Part shown: positions 28,138 through 36,884 of the stretch, in pieces
Layout: each line of letters starts with the position of its first letter
Numbering within the stretch: the stretch's first letter is position 1
Assembly (NCBI RefSeq): GCF_001294455.1
Contig: NZ_LIKT01000022.1
Location: 18,304-82,303 of the forward strand
Reading direction: 5' to 3'
DNA from: Phaeobacter sp. 11ANDIMAR09
Lineage (GTDB): Bacteria > Pseudomonadota > Alphaproteobacteria > Rhodobacterales > Rhodobacteraceae
Length of the DNA stretch: 64,000 nt
Program-made: the position numbers and the translations under genes
Notes under the pieces: model-generated
What the model was told of the DNA's origin: nothing
Databases searched by the model: none
The model's input: the letters and a program-made list of their open reading frames with translations, nothing else

Positions 28138-29313
28138 TTATCCTGGAAGGTTCAAAATGCGACGACTGATAATAGAGAGCATCACCTCGGATGTGCCCCC
28201 CTCGATCGAGTTGGCCTTGGTTCGCAACCAAGAGGAAGCAGGTGTTTCCCCCCAGGTCAGCGCTGCAGCGCCATCTGCCGCCATGATCAGTTCCAAACGT
28301 TTCTTGTTCAGCTCGGTGCCCATGTATTTCAACATGGCAGAGGCATCGCCGACACCCTGGCCGCCTTCGGCCTGATCCTTGTAGCGCTCCAGCGTCATTT
28401 CCAGGGCCAGACTGTCGATTTCGGCACGCATGGCCTCGCCACGCAGCACCGGGTCGCTCTGCCCGGTTTCTGCCTCGGCCAAAACTGCTCCCAGGGCACG
28501 GCCAGATCCCATGACATTGCCACCGTTGCTGATCATCTCACGCTCGTGCGTCAACAGATATTTGGCCACATCCCAGCCTCGGTTGATGGTGCCCACCACC
28601 TGATGTTTAGGAACTTCGACATCCTCAAAGAAGGTCTCGCAAAAGGGCGAGGCGCCGGAGATCAACCGGATCGGCCGCGTGGTGATACCTTTGCTGCGCA
28701 TATCCATGAGAACAAAGGAAATTCCCAAATGCTTCTTGGCCTCGCGGTCGGTCCTGAGCAGGGCAAAGATCCAATCCGCCCGATCCGCATAGGAGGTCCA
28801 GATCTTTTGACCATTCACCAGCCAGCTGTCGCCCTGATCGGCGGCATGAGTTTGGACCCCGGCAAGATCGGACCCGGCACCGGGTTCGGAATAGCCCTGA
28901 CACCAGCGGATCTCACCGCGGGCAATGGGCGGCAGGAACTGCAGTTTTTGCTCTTCACTGCCGAATTTCAACAAAGCTGGCCCCAGCATCCAGATGCCAA
29001 AGCTGTCCAGAGGCGAACGCGCGCCAAGCGCCTGCATTTCCTCTTTCAGGATCTTGTCTTCATCACGGCTCAGACCTGCGCCACCATAGGCTTTGGGCCA
29101 GGTGGGCACGGTATAGCCCACTTCGGCGCAACGCTCTAACCAGATCTTCTGTGCCTCGCAGGTGAAAACCCAGGTGGTTCCGCCCCAACAGATCGCCTCT
29201 TCGCCACCAGCGCCATCGCGCATCTCTGACGGACAATTGGCCTCCAGCCAATCGCGAATACCGCTGCGAAACGCGACCAGATCACGTCCCTCGTCTACTT
29301 CAGCCATCGTCAT
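28138..29313 (-). CDS. Acyl-CoA dehydrogenase, first of a pair
   Basis: 391-residue acyl-CoA dehydrogenase. Visible features are CQGYSEPGAGSDLAG (flavin/substrate loop), QKIWTSYADRADW, and the C-terminal SIEGGTSEVMLSIISRRILN. It is the first gene of a six-gene minus-strand run (dehydrogenase pair, SDR, NMO-like, phosphatase, kinase) with very short gaps. The divergent quinone-oxidoreductase gene lies 165 bases away, leaving room for promoters in both directions. The acyl chain oxidised is unknown; pairing with the kinase gene suggests a phospho- or hydroxyacyl-CoA route. Confidence 0.9.
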   Translation of the reverse strand: MTMAEVDEGRDLVAFRSGIRDWLEANCPSEMRDGAGGEEAICWGGTTWVFTCEAQKIWLERCAEVGYTVPTWPKAYGGAGLSRDEDKILKEEMQALGARSPLDSFGIWMLGPALLKFGSEEQKLQFLPPIARGEIRWCQGYSEPGAGSDLAGVQTHAADQGDSWLVNGQKIWTSYADRADWIFALLRTDREAKKHLGISFVLMDMRSKGITTRPIRLISGASPFCETFFEDVEVPKHQVVGTINRGWDVAKYLLTHEREMISNGGNVMGSGRALGAVLAEAETGQSDPVLRGEAMRAEIDSLALEMTLERYKDQAEGGQGVGDASAMLKYMGTELNKKRLELIMAADGAAALTWGETPASSWLRTKANSIEGGTSEVMLSIISRRILNLPG

Positions 29314-29478
29314 TCTCTCCCCTCAACCCCGCCATCCAGTGCCTCCCGTGGCGTCAGGCGTTTCACAATGTAGAATTACATTTCGCTATGCCATTGACAA
29401 CGCAACTGAGCAGCAGAAGACTTTACGTAATTTTAGGAAACACTAGGCGGCCTGCACGCTGCCAGAAGGGCGACAACG

Positions 29479-30474
29479 ATGAAATCAATGCTAAGCACCA
29501 CTCCCGGTGGTCCGGAAACGCTTGTTTGGACTGAACAGCCAGACCTCTCCCCCGGCAAAGGCGAGCTGTTGGTGGATATTCAGGCGGCGGGTGTGAATTT
29601 CCCCGATACCTTGATCATTCGTGATCTCTATCAAATGAAACCGCCCCGCCCCTTTGCTCCCGGCGGTGAAATTGCCGGCGTTGTTGCAGCCCTGGGGGAA
29701 GGGGTAAGTGGATATGAGATTGGTGACCGCATTCTCGCGTTGACCGGTCACGGTGGGTTTGCCACCCAGATCTGTGTGGCGGCCAATCAGGCCGTCAAAT
29801 TCCCCGAGGCAATGCCCTTTGACCATGCTGCGGGTTTTGTCTTTACCTACGGCACCTCTTATCACGCCCTGAAGGACCGAGCACAGCTGAAGCCCGGCGA
29901 GAGCCTGCTGATCCTGGGCGCGGCCGGCGGGGTTGGCGCTGCTGCGATCGAATTGGGAAAATACATGGGAGCCAAGGTCATCGCCGCCGTCTCCTCGCCG
30001 GACAAGGCGGCGTTTTGTAGCGCAATTGGCGCGGATGAAACCCTGGTCTACAACCGTGACATGACCCGCAAAGACCAGAGGGAATTTTCAAAACAAATCA
30101 AAGAACTATCTGGCAGATCTGGAGTCGATGTCGTCTATGACGCCGTAGGCGGCATGTATGCAGAACCGGCCCTGCGCGCGATGGCTTGGTTGGGGCGCTA
30201 CCTCGTTGTGGGGTTCCCAGCGGGCATCCCAGATCTACCGCTGAACCTGCCATTGCTGAAAGGCTGCGATATTCGCGGTGTTTTTTGGGGAGCATCCGTG
30301 TTCCGCGACCCAAAGGGGCACGCCGAAAACATGGCTGAGCTGCAAGAGCTCTATGCCGCGGGGAAGGTCAAACCACAGATCTGCGAGGTCTTTCCAATGA
30401 CCGAGGCGGCGAAAGCGCTTGAAATGATGCAGGATCGGCGTGTTATGGGAAAAGTCATCCTTACCAATACGTAA
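29479..30474 (+). CDS. NADPH:quinone oxidoreductase (zinc-less MDR family)
   Basis: 331-residue medium-chain dehydrogenase/reductase of the quinone oxidoreductase type. The N-terminal GroES-like domain holds GVNFPDTLIIRDLYQMKPP, and the Rossmann motif is ILGAAGGVGAAAIELGKYMG. Zinc ligands of alcohol dehydrogenases are absent. Members reduce quinones or alpha,beta-unsaturated carbonyls, including enoyl-CoA. It is divergent from the acyl-CoA operon, so shared regulation is possible, and is followed by a terminator. Confidence 0.88.
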   Translation: MKSMLSTTPGGPETLVWTEQPDLSPGKGELLVDIQAAGVNFPDTLIIRDLYQMKPPRPFAPGGEIAGVVAALGEGVSGYEIGDRILALTGHGGFATQICVAANQAVKFPEAMPFDHAAGFVFTYGTSYHALKDRAQLKPGESLLILGAAGGVGAAAIELGKYMGAKVIAAVSSPDKAAFCSAIGADETLVYNRDMTRKDQREFSKQIKELSGRSGVDVVYDAVGGMYAEPALRAMAWLGRYLVVGFPAGIPDLPLNLPLLKGCDIRGVFWGASVFRDPKGHAENMAELQELYAAGKVKPQICEVFPMTEAAKALEMMQDRRVMGKVILTNT

Positions 30475-30496
30475 TCCTAGCATCAAAGAGACAGGC

Positions 30497-30529
30497 AAGG
30501 CGGGGGCTATACCGGGCTCCCGCCTTTTA
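30497..30529 (+). terminator. Terminator of the quinone oxidoreductase gene
   Basis: GGCGGG (30499-30504) pairs with CCCGCC (30519-30524), with GC pairs inside the arm, followed by TTTTAT. Confidence 0.8.
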
Positions 30530-30635
30530 TCGTGAGAAATTAGCAACATACTGCGTGTAAAACCGATCTCTTTGGCTTTGCTTACGCTGTGCAAAGCGAC
30601 TGTTTCAGCCTAAACCAGAAGTTGGGAGACGAGAA

Positions 30636-31088
30636 ATGCAGAGCTTATTGATACTGAACGGACCCAACCTCAACCTATTAGGGACCCGACAACCCGAAGT
30701 CTACGGTGCGGGAACTCTGGAGAAGCTGGAACGGGACTGCATCGCGCATGCTCAGACCCAGGGTTTTGAGGCCGAATGTGTGCAATCGAACCACGAGGGC
30801 ACCATGCTGGACGCCATCCATGCTGCTCGTGGCAAACATTCTGGGATCGTAGTGAATGCTGGTGCCTATACGCATACCTCTATTGCGTTGATGGATGCGA
30901 TCCTATCGGTGGAGATCCCAACTGTAGAGGTGCATCTTTCCAATATTCACGCCCGGGAGAGCTTTCGGCATCAATCCTATATTGCTCGTGCAGCCATTGG
31001 CCAAATCTGCGGTTTTGGGCGCCAAGGCTATCTGATGGCGATCGACGCATTAGCGGTAAGGCTGTCGCAATCTGGCGATGTAACCTGA
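30636..31088 (+). CDS. aroQ: Type II 3-dehydroquinate dehydratase
   Basis: Converts 3-dehydroquinate to 3-dehydroshikimate in the shikimate pathway. The 150-residue protein has ILNGPNLNLLGTRQPEVYG with the catalytic Tyr, QSNHEGTMLDAIH, NAGAYTHTSIAL, and VEVHLSNIHARESFRHQS with the catalytic His. It forms dodecamers in the family. GGGAGACGAG lies before the ATG. Its TGA shares one base with the ATG of a LuxR-type regulator (TGATG), an unusual partner for a housekeeping aromatic enzyme. Confidence 0.96.
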   Translation: MQSLLILNGPNLNLLGTRQPEVYGAGTLEKLERDCIAHAQTQGFEAECVQSNHEGTMLDAIHAARGKHSGIVVNAGAYTHTSIALMDAILSVEIPTVEVHLSNIHARESFRHQSYIARAAIGQICGFGRQGYLMAIDALAVRLSQSGDVT

Positions 31089-31843
31089 TGACTTTGCTGG
31101 ACTATCTTCATTTTGTTGCCGGAGCTAAAAGCCTAGAAGAGCTGTGGCATACCCATGTCCTAAAGATGGAAGAATACGGCTTTGACCGTCTGATCTATGG
31201 CTATACCCGCTTCAAGACCGAAACCTCGCTGGGGGATCCTGATGATTTTGTCATTCTGACCAATCACGATCAGAAGTACATTTCTGGGTTCATGGATCAG
31301 GGGCTCTACCGTCAGGCCCCAATGGTGCTTTGGGCGCTGGAAAATGAAGGTGCAAAAAGCTGGAAGATGATCCGCGAACTCATTGAAAACGGGCAGTTGA
31401 GCGCAGGCGCTCAGCAGGTGATTGATTTCAACGAGCGTATGCAACTGACGGCCGGCTATACCGTCAGCTTCTTTTCCGCTTCCAAGCGCTACAAAGGCGC
31501 CATTTCCCTGGCCGGCAAGCCAGGTAGCTGCCAAAGCGCATTGGACGATATGTGGGAAGAGCATGGCGAGGATATCATCTTGATGAACAATGTCGTTCAT
31601 CTCAAGATCCTGACCCTGCCCTATGATCCGCCGAATCGCAGCCTAACCCGCCGCCAGCGCGAAGCCCTTGAATGGGTCGGAGACGGCAAGACAACCCAAG
31701 ATATTGCCCTGCTCATGGGACTCACCCCTGCCACGGTGGAAAAACACCTGAGATTGGCAAGAAATTCCCTATCGGTGGAGACCAGCGCACAGGCAGTGCT
31801 GAAGGCTGCGCTTCAGAATCAAATGTATATTTTTGAAAACTAA
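31088..31843 (+). CDS. LuxR-family regulator with autoinducer-binding-like domain (LuxR solo)
   Basis: 251-residue transcription factor with an N-terminal autoinducer-binding-type domain (about residues 10-165) and a C-terminal LuxR HTH: LTRRQREALEWVGDGKTTQD then ALLMGLTPATVEKHLRLARN. In the ligand domain, the positions that in TraR/LuxR hold Trp, Tyr and Asp (WxxxY...DP) appear as Tyr, Phe and Ala (QKYISGF...YRQAPM), so classical acyl-homoserine lactone binding is doubtful. No luxI homologue is in this window. It is translationally coupled to aroQ by TGATG. Confidence 0.88.
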   Translation: MTLLDYLHFVAGAKSLEELWHTHVLKMEEYGFDRLIYGYTRFKTETSLGDPDDFVILTNHDQKYISGFMDQGLYRQAPMVLWALENEGAKSWKMIRELIENGQLSAGAQQVIDFNERMQLTAGYTVSFFSASKRYKGAISLAGKPGSCQSALDDMWEEHGEDIILMNNVVHLKILTLPYDPPNRSLTRRQREALEWVGDGKTTQDIALLMGLTPATVEKHLRLARNSLSVETSAQAVLKAALQNQMYIFEN

Positions 31844-32348
31844 CGCCGTATTGCCAGCCACACCATTGTATTCAATTTGCAAAATACAAAACTCTCCCTT
31901 TAGGAGATGTTTACCCTAGGGTAGGTTTCGTAATTCGGGTAAGGAAAACACTACTGTCATCCTCATCCAATTTCGGGCAAAATCTGGGCGTTCCGTGAGT
32001 GGTGGCTTTAGCCTGGGAACTTTGGGAAACGATCCTTGCAATATCAAGGCTCTCGGACCTGTACGGTATCTGGCGTGTATTTTTCCGCGCCGGAGCCGTG
32101 AGAAAGAGGGGCCCCATCCATCCCCATCAATGGGGCCTCTCCGACTTCTCTCAACTCACCAGCCCCCAAAATGACATCGCCAGTCTGGCGCGACACATCC
32201 CCATGCGGAAATGCATTTTCCACAAAATGCGCTTCCGAAGATTAGTCCGGTTACAACGCTTTAGTTTCGGGGACTGAAAGTCCCCTGCCTGTTTGTAAGC
32301 GGCGATTGAAACCATCAGGCCTATTGGCACTGACTCAGCGGCAGAATC
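31844..32348. other. Structured intergenic region between luxR solo and tsf
   Basis: About 500 bases with no credible gene but several dyads: the 12-base palindrome TACCCTAGGGTA (31912-31923), a GGCCCCAT/ATGGGGCC stem (32105-32140), AAATGCATTTT...AAAATGC (near 32210-32230), and a perfect GGGGACT-GAA-AGTCCCC hairpin (32269-32285). A small RNA or regulator sites are possible; none matches a family I recognise. Confidence 0.45.
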
Positions 32349-32380
32349 AAAAAAGGGGCCGACGGAAAACCGCCAGCCCC
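32349..32380 (-). terminator. Terminator of rpsB-tsf
   Basis: On the minus strand GGGGCTGGCGG and CCGTCGGCCCC pair (two G-U) around TTTT and run into TTTTTT, about 25 bases after the tsf stop. Confidence 0.88.
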
Positions 32381-32404
32381 TCAATTTGATAGCTGTGGGA
32401 AAGC

Positions 32405-33280
32405 TTAGCCCTGGGCTGCTTTTGCAACTTCAGCGGCGAAGTCTTCTTTTTCGACTTCGATGCCTTCGCCAACTTCCAGACGGACAAAACCGGTGATGGT
32501 GGCGCCGGCTTCTTTGGCCGCCGCTTCAACGGTCAGGTCTGGGTTCACAACAAAGGCCTGGTTCAGCAGAGTGGCTTCGGCTACGAATTTCTTCATGCGA
32601 CCAACGATCATCTTTTCGATGACCGCCTCAGGCTTGCCGGATTCGCGCGCGATATCCATCTGAACCTGCTTTTCTTTCTCAACAACCGAAGCATCCATGT
32701 CGGCCTCAGAGAAAGCGGCAGGGTTCACAGCAGCAATGTGCATAGCAACCTGTTTGCCAAAGGCTTCGTCGCCGCCGGTCATTGCAACCAACACGCCGAT
32801 TTTGCCCATGCCAGCAGTTGCGGCATTGTGGACATAAGAGATCACGGTCTCGCCTTCCAGCGCGGCCATGCGGCGCACAGACATGTTCTCACCGATGGTG
32901 GCGATCTTGTCGGTGATCACGGCCTCAACGGATTTGCCGCCCATGTCAGCCGCTTTCAGCGCGTCGACATCTGCAACACCCAGTGCGGTATTAGCGATGC
33001 CGCCAACCATTTCCTGGAATTCGGCGTTTTTACCAACAAAGTCAGTTTCGGAGTTCACTTCAACCGCAACACCTTTGCCGCCATCCACAACAACGGCCAC
33101 CAGGCCTTCTGCTGCGGTACGACCGGATTTTTTGGCCGCTTTGGCCAGACCTTTGGTGCGCAGCCAGTCAACGGCAGCTTCCATGTCGCCATTGGTTTCG
33201 GTCAACGCTTTTTTGGCGTCCATCATGCCGGCGCCGGTGGAGTCGCGCAGTTCTTTAACGAGTGCAGCTGTGATTGCCAT
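32405..33280 (-). CDS. tsf: Translation elongation factor Ts
   Basis: Guanine-nucleotide exchange factor for EF-Tu. The 291-residue protein has the N-terminal UBA-like segment [20 protein letters not shown] and the EF-Tu contact motif FVGKNAEFQ (from the TDFV region), then the tandem EF-Ts core and C-terminal module. AGGAGAG precedes the ATG. It lies 90 bases after rpsB, the universal order, and ends at a strong terminator. Confidence 0.98.
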   Translation of the reverse strand: MAITAALVKELRDSTGAGMMDAKKALTETNGDMEAAVDWLRTKGLAKAAKKSGRTAAEGLVAVVVDGGKGVAVEVNSETDFVGKNAEFQEMVGGIANTALGVADVDALKAADMGGKSVEAVITDKIATIGENMSVRRMAALEGETVISYVHNAATAGMGKIGVLVAMTGGDEAFGKQVAMHIAAVNPAAFSEADMDASVVEKEKQVQMDIARESGKPEAVIEKMIVGRMKKFVAEATLLNQAFVVNPDLTVEAAAKEAGATITGFVRLEVGEGIEVEKEDFAAEVAKAAQG

Positions 33281-33370
33281 CTTTAGGCTCTCCTCAAATC
33301 AAAACGGAATTGGGGCAGGTGATACCCTGCCCCGCATGTCAAATCTGTGACAGGTAGTGAGGCCGGGTGC

Positions 33371-34126
33371 TTATTCAGCAACAGCTTCTTCTACGGGCGC
33401 ATCTTCCAGGGCGCCGAGATCAACACCGGCAGCACCCAGCTGAGCGGACATGCCGTCCAGAGCGGCACGTGCAACCAGATCACAGTACAGGGAAATGGCG
33501 CGCGAAGCGTCATCGTTGCCTGGGATCACAAAGTCAACGCCGTCAGGGGAGCAGTTGGTGTCGACAACAGCCACAACTGGGATACCCAGTTTTTTGGCTT
33601 CTGCGATGGCCAGAGCTTCTTTTTTAACGTCGATGACGAAGAGCAGGTCAGGAACACCGCCCATTTCGGAGATGCCACCAAGCGAAGCTTGCAGCTTCTG
33701 CTGGTCGCGCTCCATGCCCAGACGCTCTTTCTTGGTCAGGCCTTCGGCGCCGCCCTCGAGCTTCTCGTTGATTTCGTTCAAACGTTTGATCGACTGGGAA
33801 ACGGTTTTCCAGTTGGTCAAGGTGCCGCCCAACCAGCGGTGGTTCATGAAGTACTGAGCGGATTTCTCAGCAGCTTCGGCGATGGGGCCAGTGGCCTGAC
33901 GCTTGGTACCAACAAAAAGAACGCGACCGCCTTTGGCAACGGTGTCACGGACGATCTGCAGAGCCTGGTCCAGCATTGGAACGGTCTGGGTCAGGTCCAT
34001 GATGTGGATGCCGTTACGCGCACCATAGATATAGGGTGCCATGCGTGGGTTCCAGCGCTGTGTCTGGTGACCAAAGTGTACGCCTGCTTCCAGCAGCTGG
34101 CGCATGGTGAACTCGGGAAGAGCCAT
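33371..34126 (-). CDS. rpsB: 30S ribosomal protein S2
   Basis: 251-residue small-subunit protein. It starts [20 protein letters not shown], with later [44 protein letters not shown] and [15 protein letters not shown], all classic S2 sequence. The ATG at 34126 follows AAGGAATATTAGC; the frame is open further upstream, but that part is not S2. A promoter-like sequence lies about 130 bases upstream, leaving a leader where S2 feedback control could act. Confidence 0.98.
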   Translation of the reverse strand: MALPEFTMRQLLEAGVHFGHQTQRWNPRMAPYIYGARNGIHIMDLTQTVPMLDQALQIVRDTVAKGGRVLFVGTKRQATGPIAEAAEKSAQYFMNHRWLGGTLTNWKTVSQSIKRLNEINEKLEGGAEGLTKKERLGMERDQQKLQASLGGISEMGGVPDLLFVIDVKKEALAIAEAKKLGIPVVAVVDTNCSPDGVDFVIPGNDDASRAISLYCDLVARAALDGMSAQLGAAGVDLGALEDAPVEEAVAE

Positions 34127-34252
34127 GCTAATATTCCTTGTTTCCGGTTTCAGTCCTCGGCGGGGGTTTAGAGCAGCTGCTCCAACCGGCGGCCCATTTG
34201 GGGATTTCTCCCCCAGACAGGCCAAACCCCACCTGCGGGTTTGATGGCGCGC

Positions 34253-34280
34253 GTATAGGCTAGGATCGCCAGCGCTGCAA
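34253..34280 (-). promoter_or_regulatory. Candidate sigma-70 promoter of rpsB-tsf
   Basis: On the minus strand TTGCAG (34275-34280) and CTATAC (34253-34258) are separated by 16 bases. The pair lies just past the olsA stop codon and about 120 bases before the rpsB start. Confidence 0.5.
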
Positions 34281-34283
34281 GCG

Positions 34284-35111
34284 CTATTTGCGCATCTCAC
34301 GATGCCCTTGCCGCACCACGCGTTCACATTCAGCCGCCAGCGCCTTGCGATTGGCAAAATCACTGACCCTCAGCGGGCTATGATAGGTCAGCTCGACGCG
34401 TCCCTGATGGTGCGAGGCCAGGGTTTTCAGCAGATGCGGTCCAAACTCCATATCCCCCCACCAGCCATAAAACCGCGCTTCGGCACCTTTGGGGGCATGG
34501 AAAACCGCCGAGACTGGCTGAATGTAACAGGTCTCGCGCAGGTGATCGCCAAAGAAAGACTGAAACAGCGTTGTTTTAAAAGGCAGAACTCGCATTCCAT
34601 CGGTGGAGGTGCCTTCCGGGAAAAACAGCAGTTTATGCCCGGCCATCAAACGTGCTTCAAACAGTTCGGTCTGTTCTTTCGCCCGCGCCGGATTGCGTTC
34701 AATGAACACGGTTCCGGTGGCCCGCGCCAGCCAGCCGATCCCGGGCCAGCCGGCCACCTCGGCCTTAGAGACAAAATAGATCCGCTTTTTGGCGTTCAGC
34801 GCAAAGATATCCAACCAAGAGGTATGATTGGCAACCACGGCGCCGCGCTGGGTCATCAGGTTGCCATGGGTGGAGAAACCGATTCCGAGCACCCGAAAGG
34901 CGTTGCGGCAAACAAACTGGGTAATAAAGGGGGTTACGGGGCGGTGTAGCCCACAAAGCGGTCTCTCAATCAGGCGTAGCAGCAGCAGAATCAACAATCC
35001 GCCAAACACCAAGCCGCCCAGAACACTGGCGCGCAGCAGGATGAGCAGCCAGCCAAATGCATCAATGCGCAGAGGCTCTGGGGGATCGCCCTCGTTCCAA
35101 GTCGCAGACAT
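34284..35111 (-). CDS. olsA: Lysophospholipid/lyso-ornithine lipid O-acyltransferase OlsA
   Basis: 275-residue PlsC-family acyltransferase anchored by an N-terminal hydrophobic segment ([16 protein letters not shown]). The acyltransferase motifs are NHTSWLDIF (H-x4-D), VFIERN, and [10 protein letters not shown]. In the family OlsA adds the second acyl chain to lyso-ornithine lipid. The call rests on direct adjacency to olsB (8 bases); alone it could be a lysophosphatidate acyltransferase. In marine roseobacters ornithine lipids are made as aminolipids. Confidence 0.88.
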   Translation of the reverse strand: MSATWNEGDPPEPLRIDAFGWLLILLRASVLGGLVFGGLLILLLLRLIERPLCGLHRPVTPFITQFVCRNAFRVLGIGFSTHGNLMTQRGAVVANHTSWLDIFALNAKKRIYFVSKAEVAGWPGIGWLARATGTVFIERNPARAKEQTELFEARLMAGHKLLFFPEGTSTDGMRVLPFKTTLFQSFFGDHLRETCYIQPVSAVFHAPKGAEARFYGWWGDMEFGPHLLKTLASHHQGRVELTYHSPLRVSDFANRKALAAECERVVRQGHREMRK

Positions 35112-35119
35112 CTGTATTC

Positions 35120-35875
35120 TTAAGCCTTGTTACTGTTGTAAAGTCGCTTTTGGCGCGCGGACATCCGGGCCGTGTCCAGGATCATCAGCACATCCGTGGT
35201 GTTGAACCCATGATCCACAAAAGCGCCATCCCCCACCATGCCGCCAAGACGTAAGTAAGCCTTGATCAAGGCCGGACAATCAACCATGGCCTGCTTGCGA
35301 TCAACCGCAGCGACCGGCAGCAGGTCCATCGGCTGATAGTTACGTGATCTGCACCGCAGGGGTTCTGGTGCCTGGTAGTTTTGGTTCAAAAGGGTCAAAG
35401 GACCCGCCAGGGTGTTTAGGTCGGTTCCGGCAAAACTGGCAGTGCCAAACAGGACCTCGATGTCGTGTTCAACCACATAGTCATTCAGACCAGACCAGAG
35501 GTAAAACAGCGCTTTTCCGCCACGAAACTCCGGGTGCAAACAGGACCGCCCCAGCTCTAAGAGCCGCCGCCCTGAGCCCGTCAGGGGGGCCAAATCGTAT
35601 TCTGTTTCGGAGTAAAACCCGCCGGCATGGCGCGCTTGATCATCGCGCATCAGCCGGTACACGCCCACCAACGTGCCCGTGGCCTTTTCCCGGATGATCA
35701 TATGATCGCAATAATGGTCAAACCTGTCCTTTTCCAGGCCGGCGCTATGATCAACCTGCGCACCATTCGCCCCCATTTCCTTGACAAAGACCGCATAGCG
35801 CAGCGCCTGCGCTTCCTGCAGGTCTTGGTCACTGACGGCCAGGGATACGGTGAATTCTGTTGGGCTTTCAGCCAT
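35120..35875 (-). CDS. olsB: L-ornithine N(alpha)-acyltransferase OlsB
   Basis: 251-residue acyl-ACP-dependent N-acyltransferase of the GNAT-like hemolysin family. Typical sequence includes LRYAVFVKEMGANG, DHYCDHMIIREK, LVGVYRLMR, LELGRSCLHPEFRGG and YLWSGLNDYV. It transfers a 3-hydroxyacyl chain to ornithine, giving lyso-ornithine lipid for OlsA. It is first in the two-gene olsBA operon. Homologues in some Bacteroidetes act on glycine, but the alphaproteobacterial context favours ornithine. Confidence 0.88.
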   Translation of the reverse strand: MAESPTEFTVSLAVSDQDLQEAQALRYAVFVKEMGANGAQVDHSAGLEKDRFDHYCDHMIIREKATGTLVGVYRLMRDDQARHAGGFYSETEYDLAPLTGSGRRLLELGRSCLHPEFRGGKALFYLWSGLNDYVVEHDIEVLFGTASFAGTDLNTLAGPLTLLNQNYQAPEPLRCRSRNYQPMDLLPVAAVDRKQAMVDCPALIKAYLRLGGMVGDGAFVDHGFNTTDVLMILDTARMSARQKRLYNSNKA

Positions 35876-35982
35876 GTAATAGGGCTTTCATTGATCCGTT
35901 CGCAGAGCTGATAGACCGCCAGAGCGGCCTGACGCAAGGTTTTCGTAAAACTCCCCGGGGTTCCTTAACCTTTCATAAACCG

Positions 35983-36165
35983 TTAAGCCTCATTCACTAG
36001 AATCAAGGGGACACGCGCCCCATCGAAGACCAGTTTTCCCTGGTCTGGAAAATTGACAGTTATTTTGCCACCCGCGTTGGACTGGACTTCCCCCGGTCCC
36101 CACTCGGGGAAGTCCGGATGTGTCACGCGCATGCCGGGGGCGAGAAAAGCATTGAGGTCGATCAT
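35983..36165 (-). CDS. DUF3553 small protein
   Basis: A 60-residue protein beginning MIDLNAFLAPGMRVTHPDFP with later GKITVNFPDQGK, matching the small DUF3553 family, which resembles the C-terminal CarD/UvrD-type SH3-like domain found in some helicases. It could bind RNA polymerase or another protein, but no function is known. No strong ribosome site is visible before the ATG. The start lies only 27 bases from the divergent chpT start. Confidence 0.75.
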   Translation of the reverse strand: MIDLNAFLAPGMRVTHPDFPEWGPGEVQSNAGGKITVNFPDQGKLVFDGARVPLILVNEA

Positions 36166-36192
36166 TTGGTTGGCCCAATTCGGAGGAATGTT

Positions 36193-36789
36193 ATGGCCGT
36201 AGATACCCCCAATTTGGCCGCTTTGATAGGGTCCAGGATCTGCCACGATTTGATCAGCCCGGTTGGTGCAATCAACAACGGGCTGGAGCTGTTGGCGATG
36301 TCCGGGGCCATGGCCGGTCCCGAGCTGGAATTGATTTCCGACAGCGTATTGAATGCCAATGCGCGTATTCGGTTTTTCCGGGTCGCTTTTGGCGCCGCCG
36401 GCGACCAGCAGATGGGCCGGGCCGAAATCGTTTCGGTGCTGGACGACATCAGTAAAGCTGGCCGGATGAAATACCAATGGACACTCACCGAAGGAAGCAG
36501 CCGCAATGACGTGCGCATGGCCTTTCTCGCGGCGCTGTGCCTGGAAACGGCCCTGCCCTACGGCGGCCTGATCACCATGACCTATGAGGGCGGAAAATGG
36601 ACCGTGACCGGAGAAGGCCGCAAGATCAATGTCGAGTCACCTCTCTGGGGCCATCTCGATCGCAGCGACGCCTCGGCCAGCCTGACTCCGGCCCAGGTCC
36701 AATTTGGCCTGCTCCCCTCCGCTGCCCAAGAAGCCGACCGCAAAGTCGGCTTTGATCAGACCGAAGAAAAGATCACAGTCTGGTTTTAA
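36193..36789 (+). CDS. chpT: Histidine phosphotransferase ChpT
   Basis: Transfers phosphoryl groups from CckA to CtrA and CpdR in the alphaproteobacterial cell-cycle/motility phosphorelay. The 198-residue protein has the phosphorylated His at residue 18 in SRICHDLISPVGAINNGLEL, then a degenerate ATPase-like domain without nucleotide motifs. GGAGG at 36182-36186 supports the ATG at 36193. In roseobacters this relay controls motility and gene transfer agents more than essential cell-cycle steps. It is divergent from DUF3553 and ends at a bidirectional terminator shared with proA. Confidence 0.92.
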   Translation: MAVDTPNLAALIGSRICHDLISPVGAINNGLELLAMSGAMAGPELELISDSVLNANARIRFFRVAFGAAGDQQMGRAEIVSVLDDISKAGRMKYQWTLTEGSSRNDVRMAFLAALCLETALPYGGLITMTYEGGKWTVTGEGRKINVESPLWGHLDRSDASASLTPAQVQFGLLPSAAQEADRKVGFDQTEEKITVWF

Positions 36790-36884
36790 TGGTCTGGTTG
36801 CGACAGCCCGCTTCAGACTGCGGTGCTTGGCCTCTGCCACCGGCGCCCTGTCTGGAACCAATGCCAGGCAGGTCCTAAATGACA

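Noticed and set aside
31088..31843. Full AHL quorum-sensing pair
   Set aside because: No LuxI homologue in the window and the ligand pocket residues are not kept.
31999..32384. Short open frames in the luxR-tsf gap
   Set aside because: They overlap hairpins and the tsf terminator and have no ribosome site.
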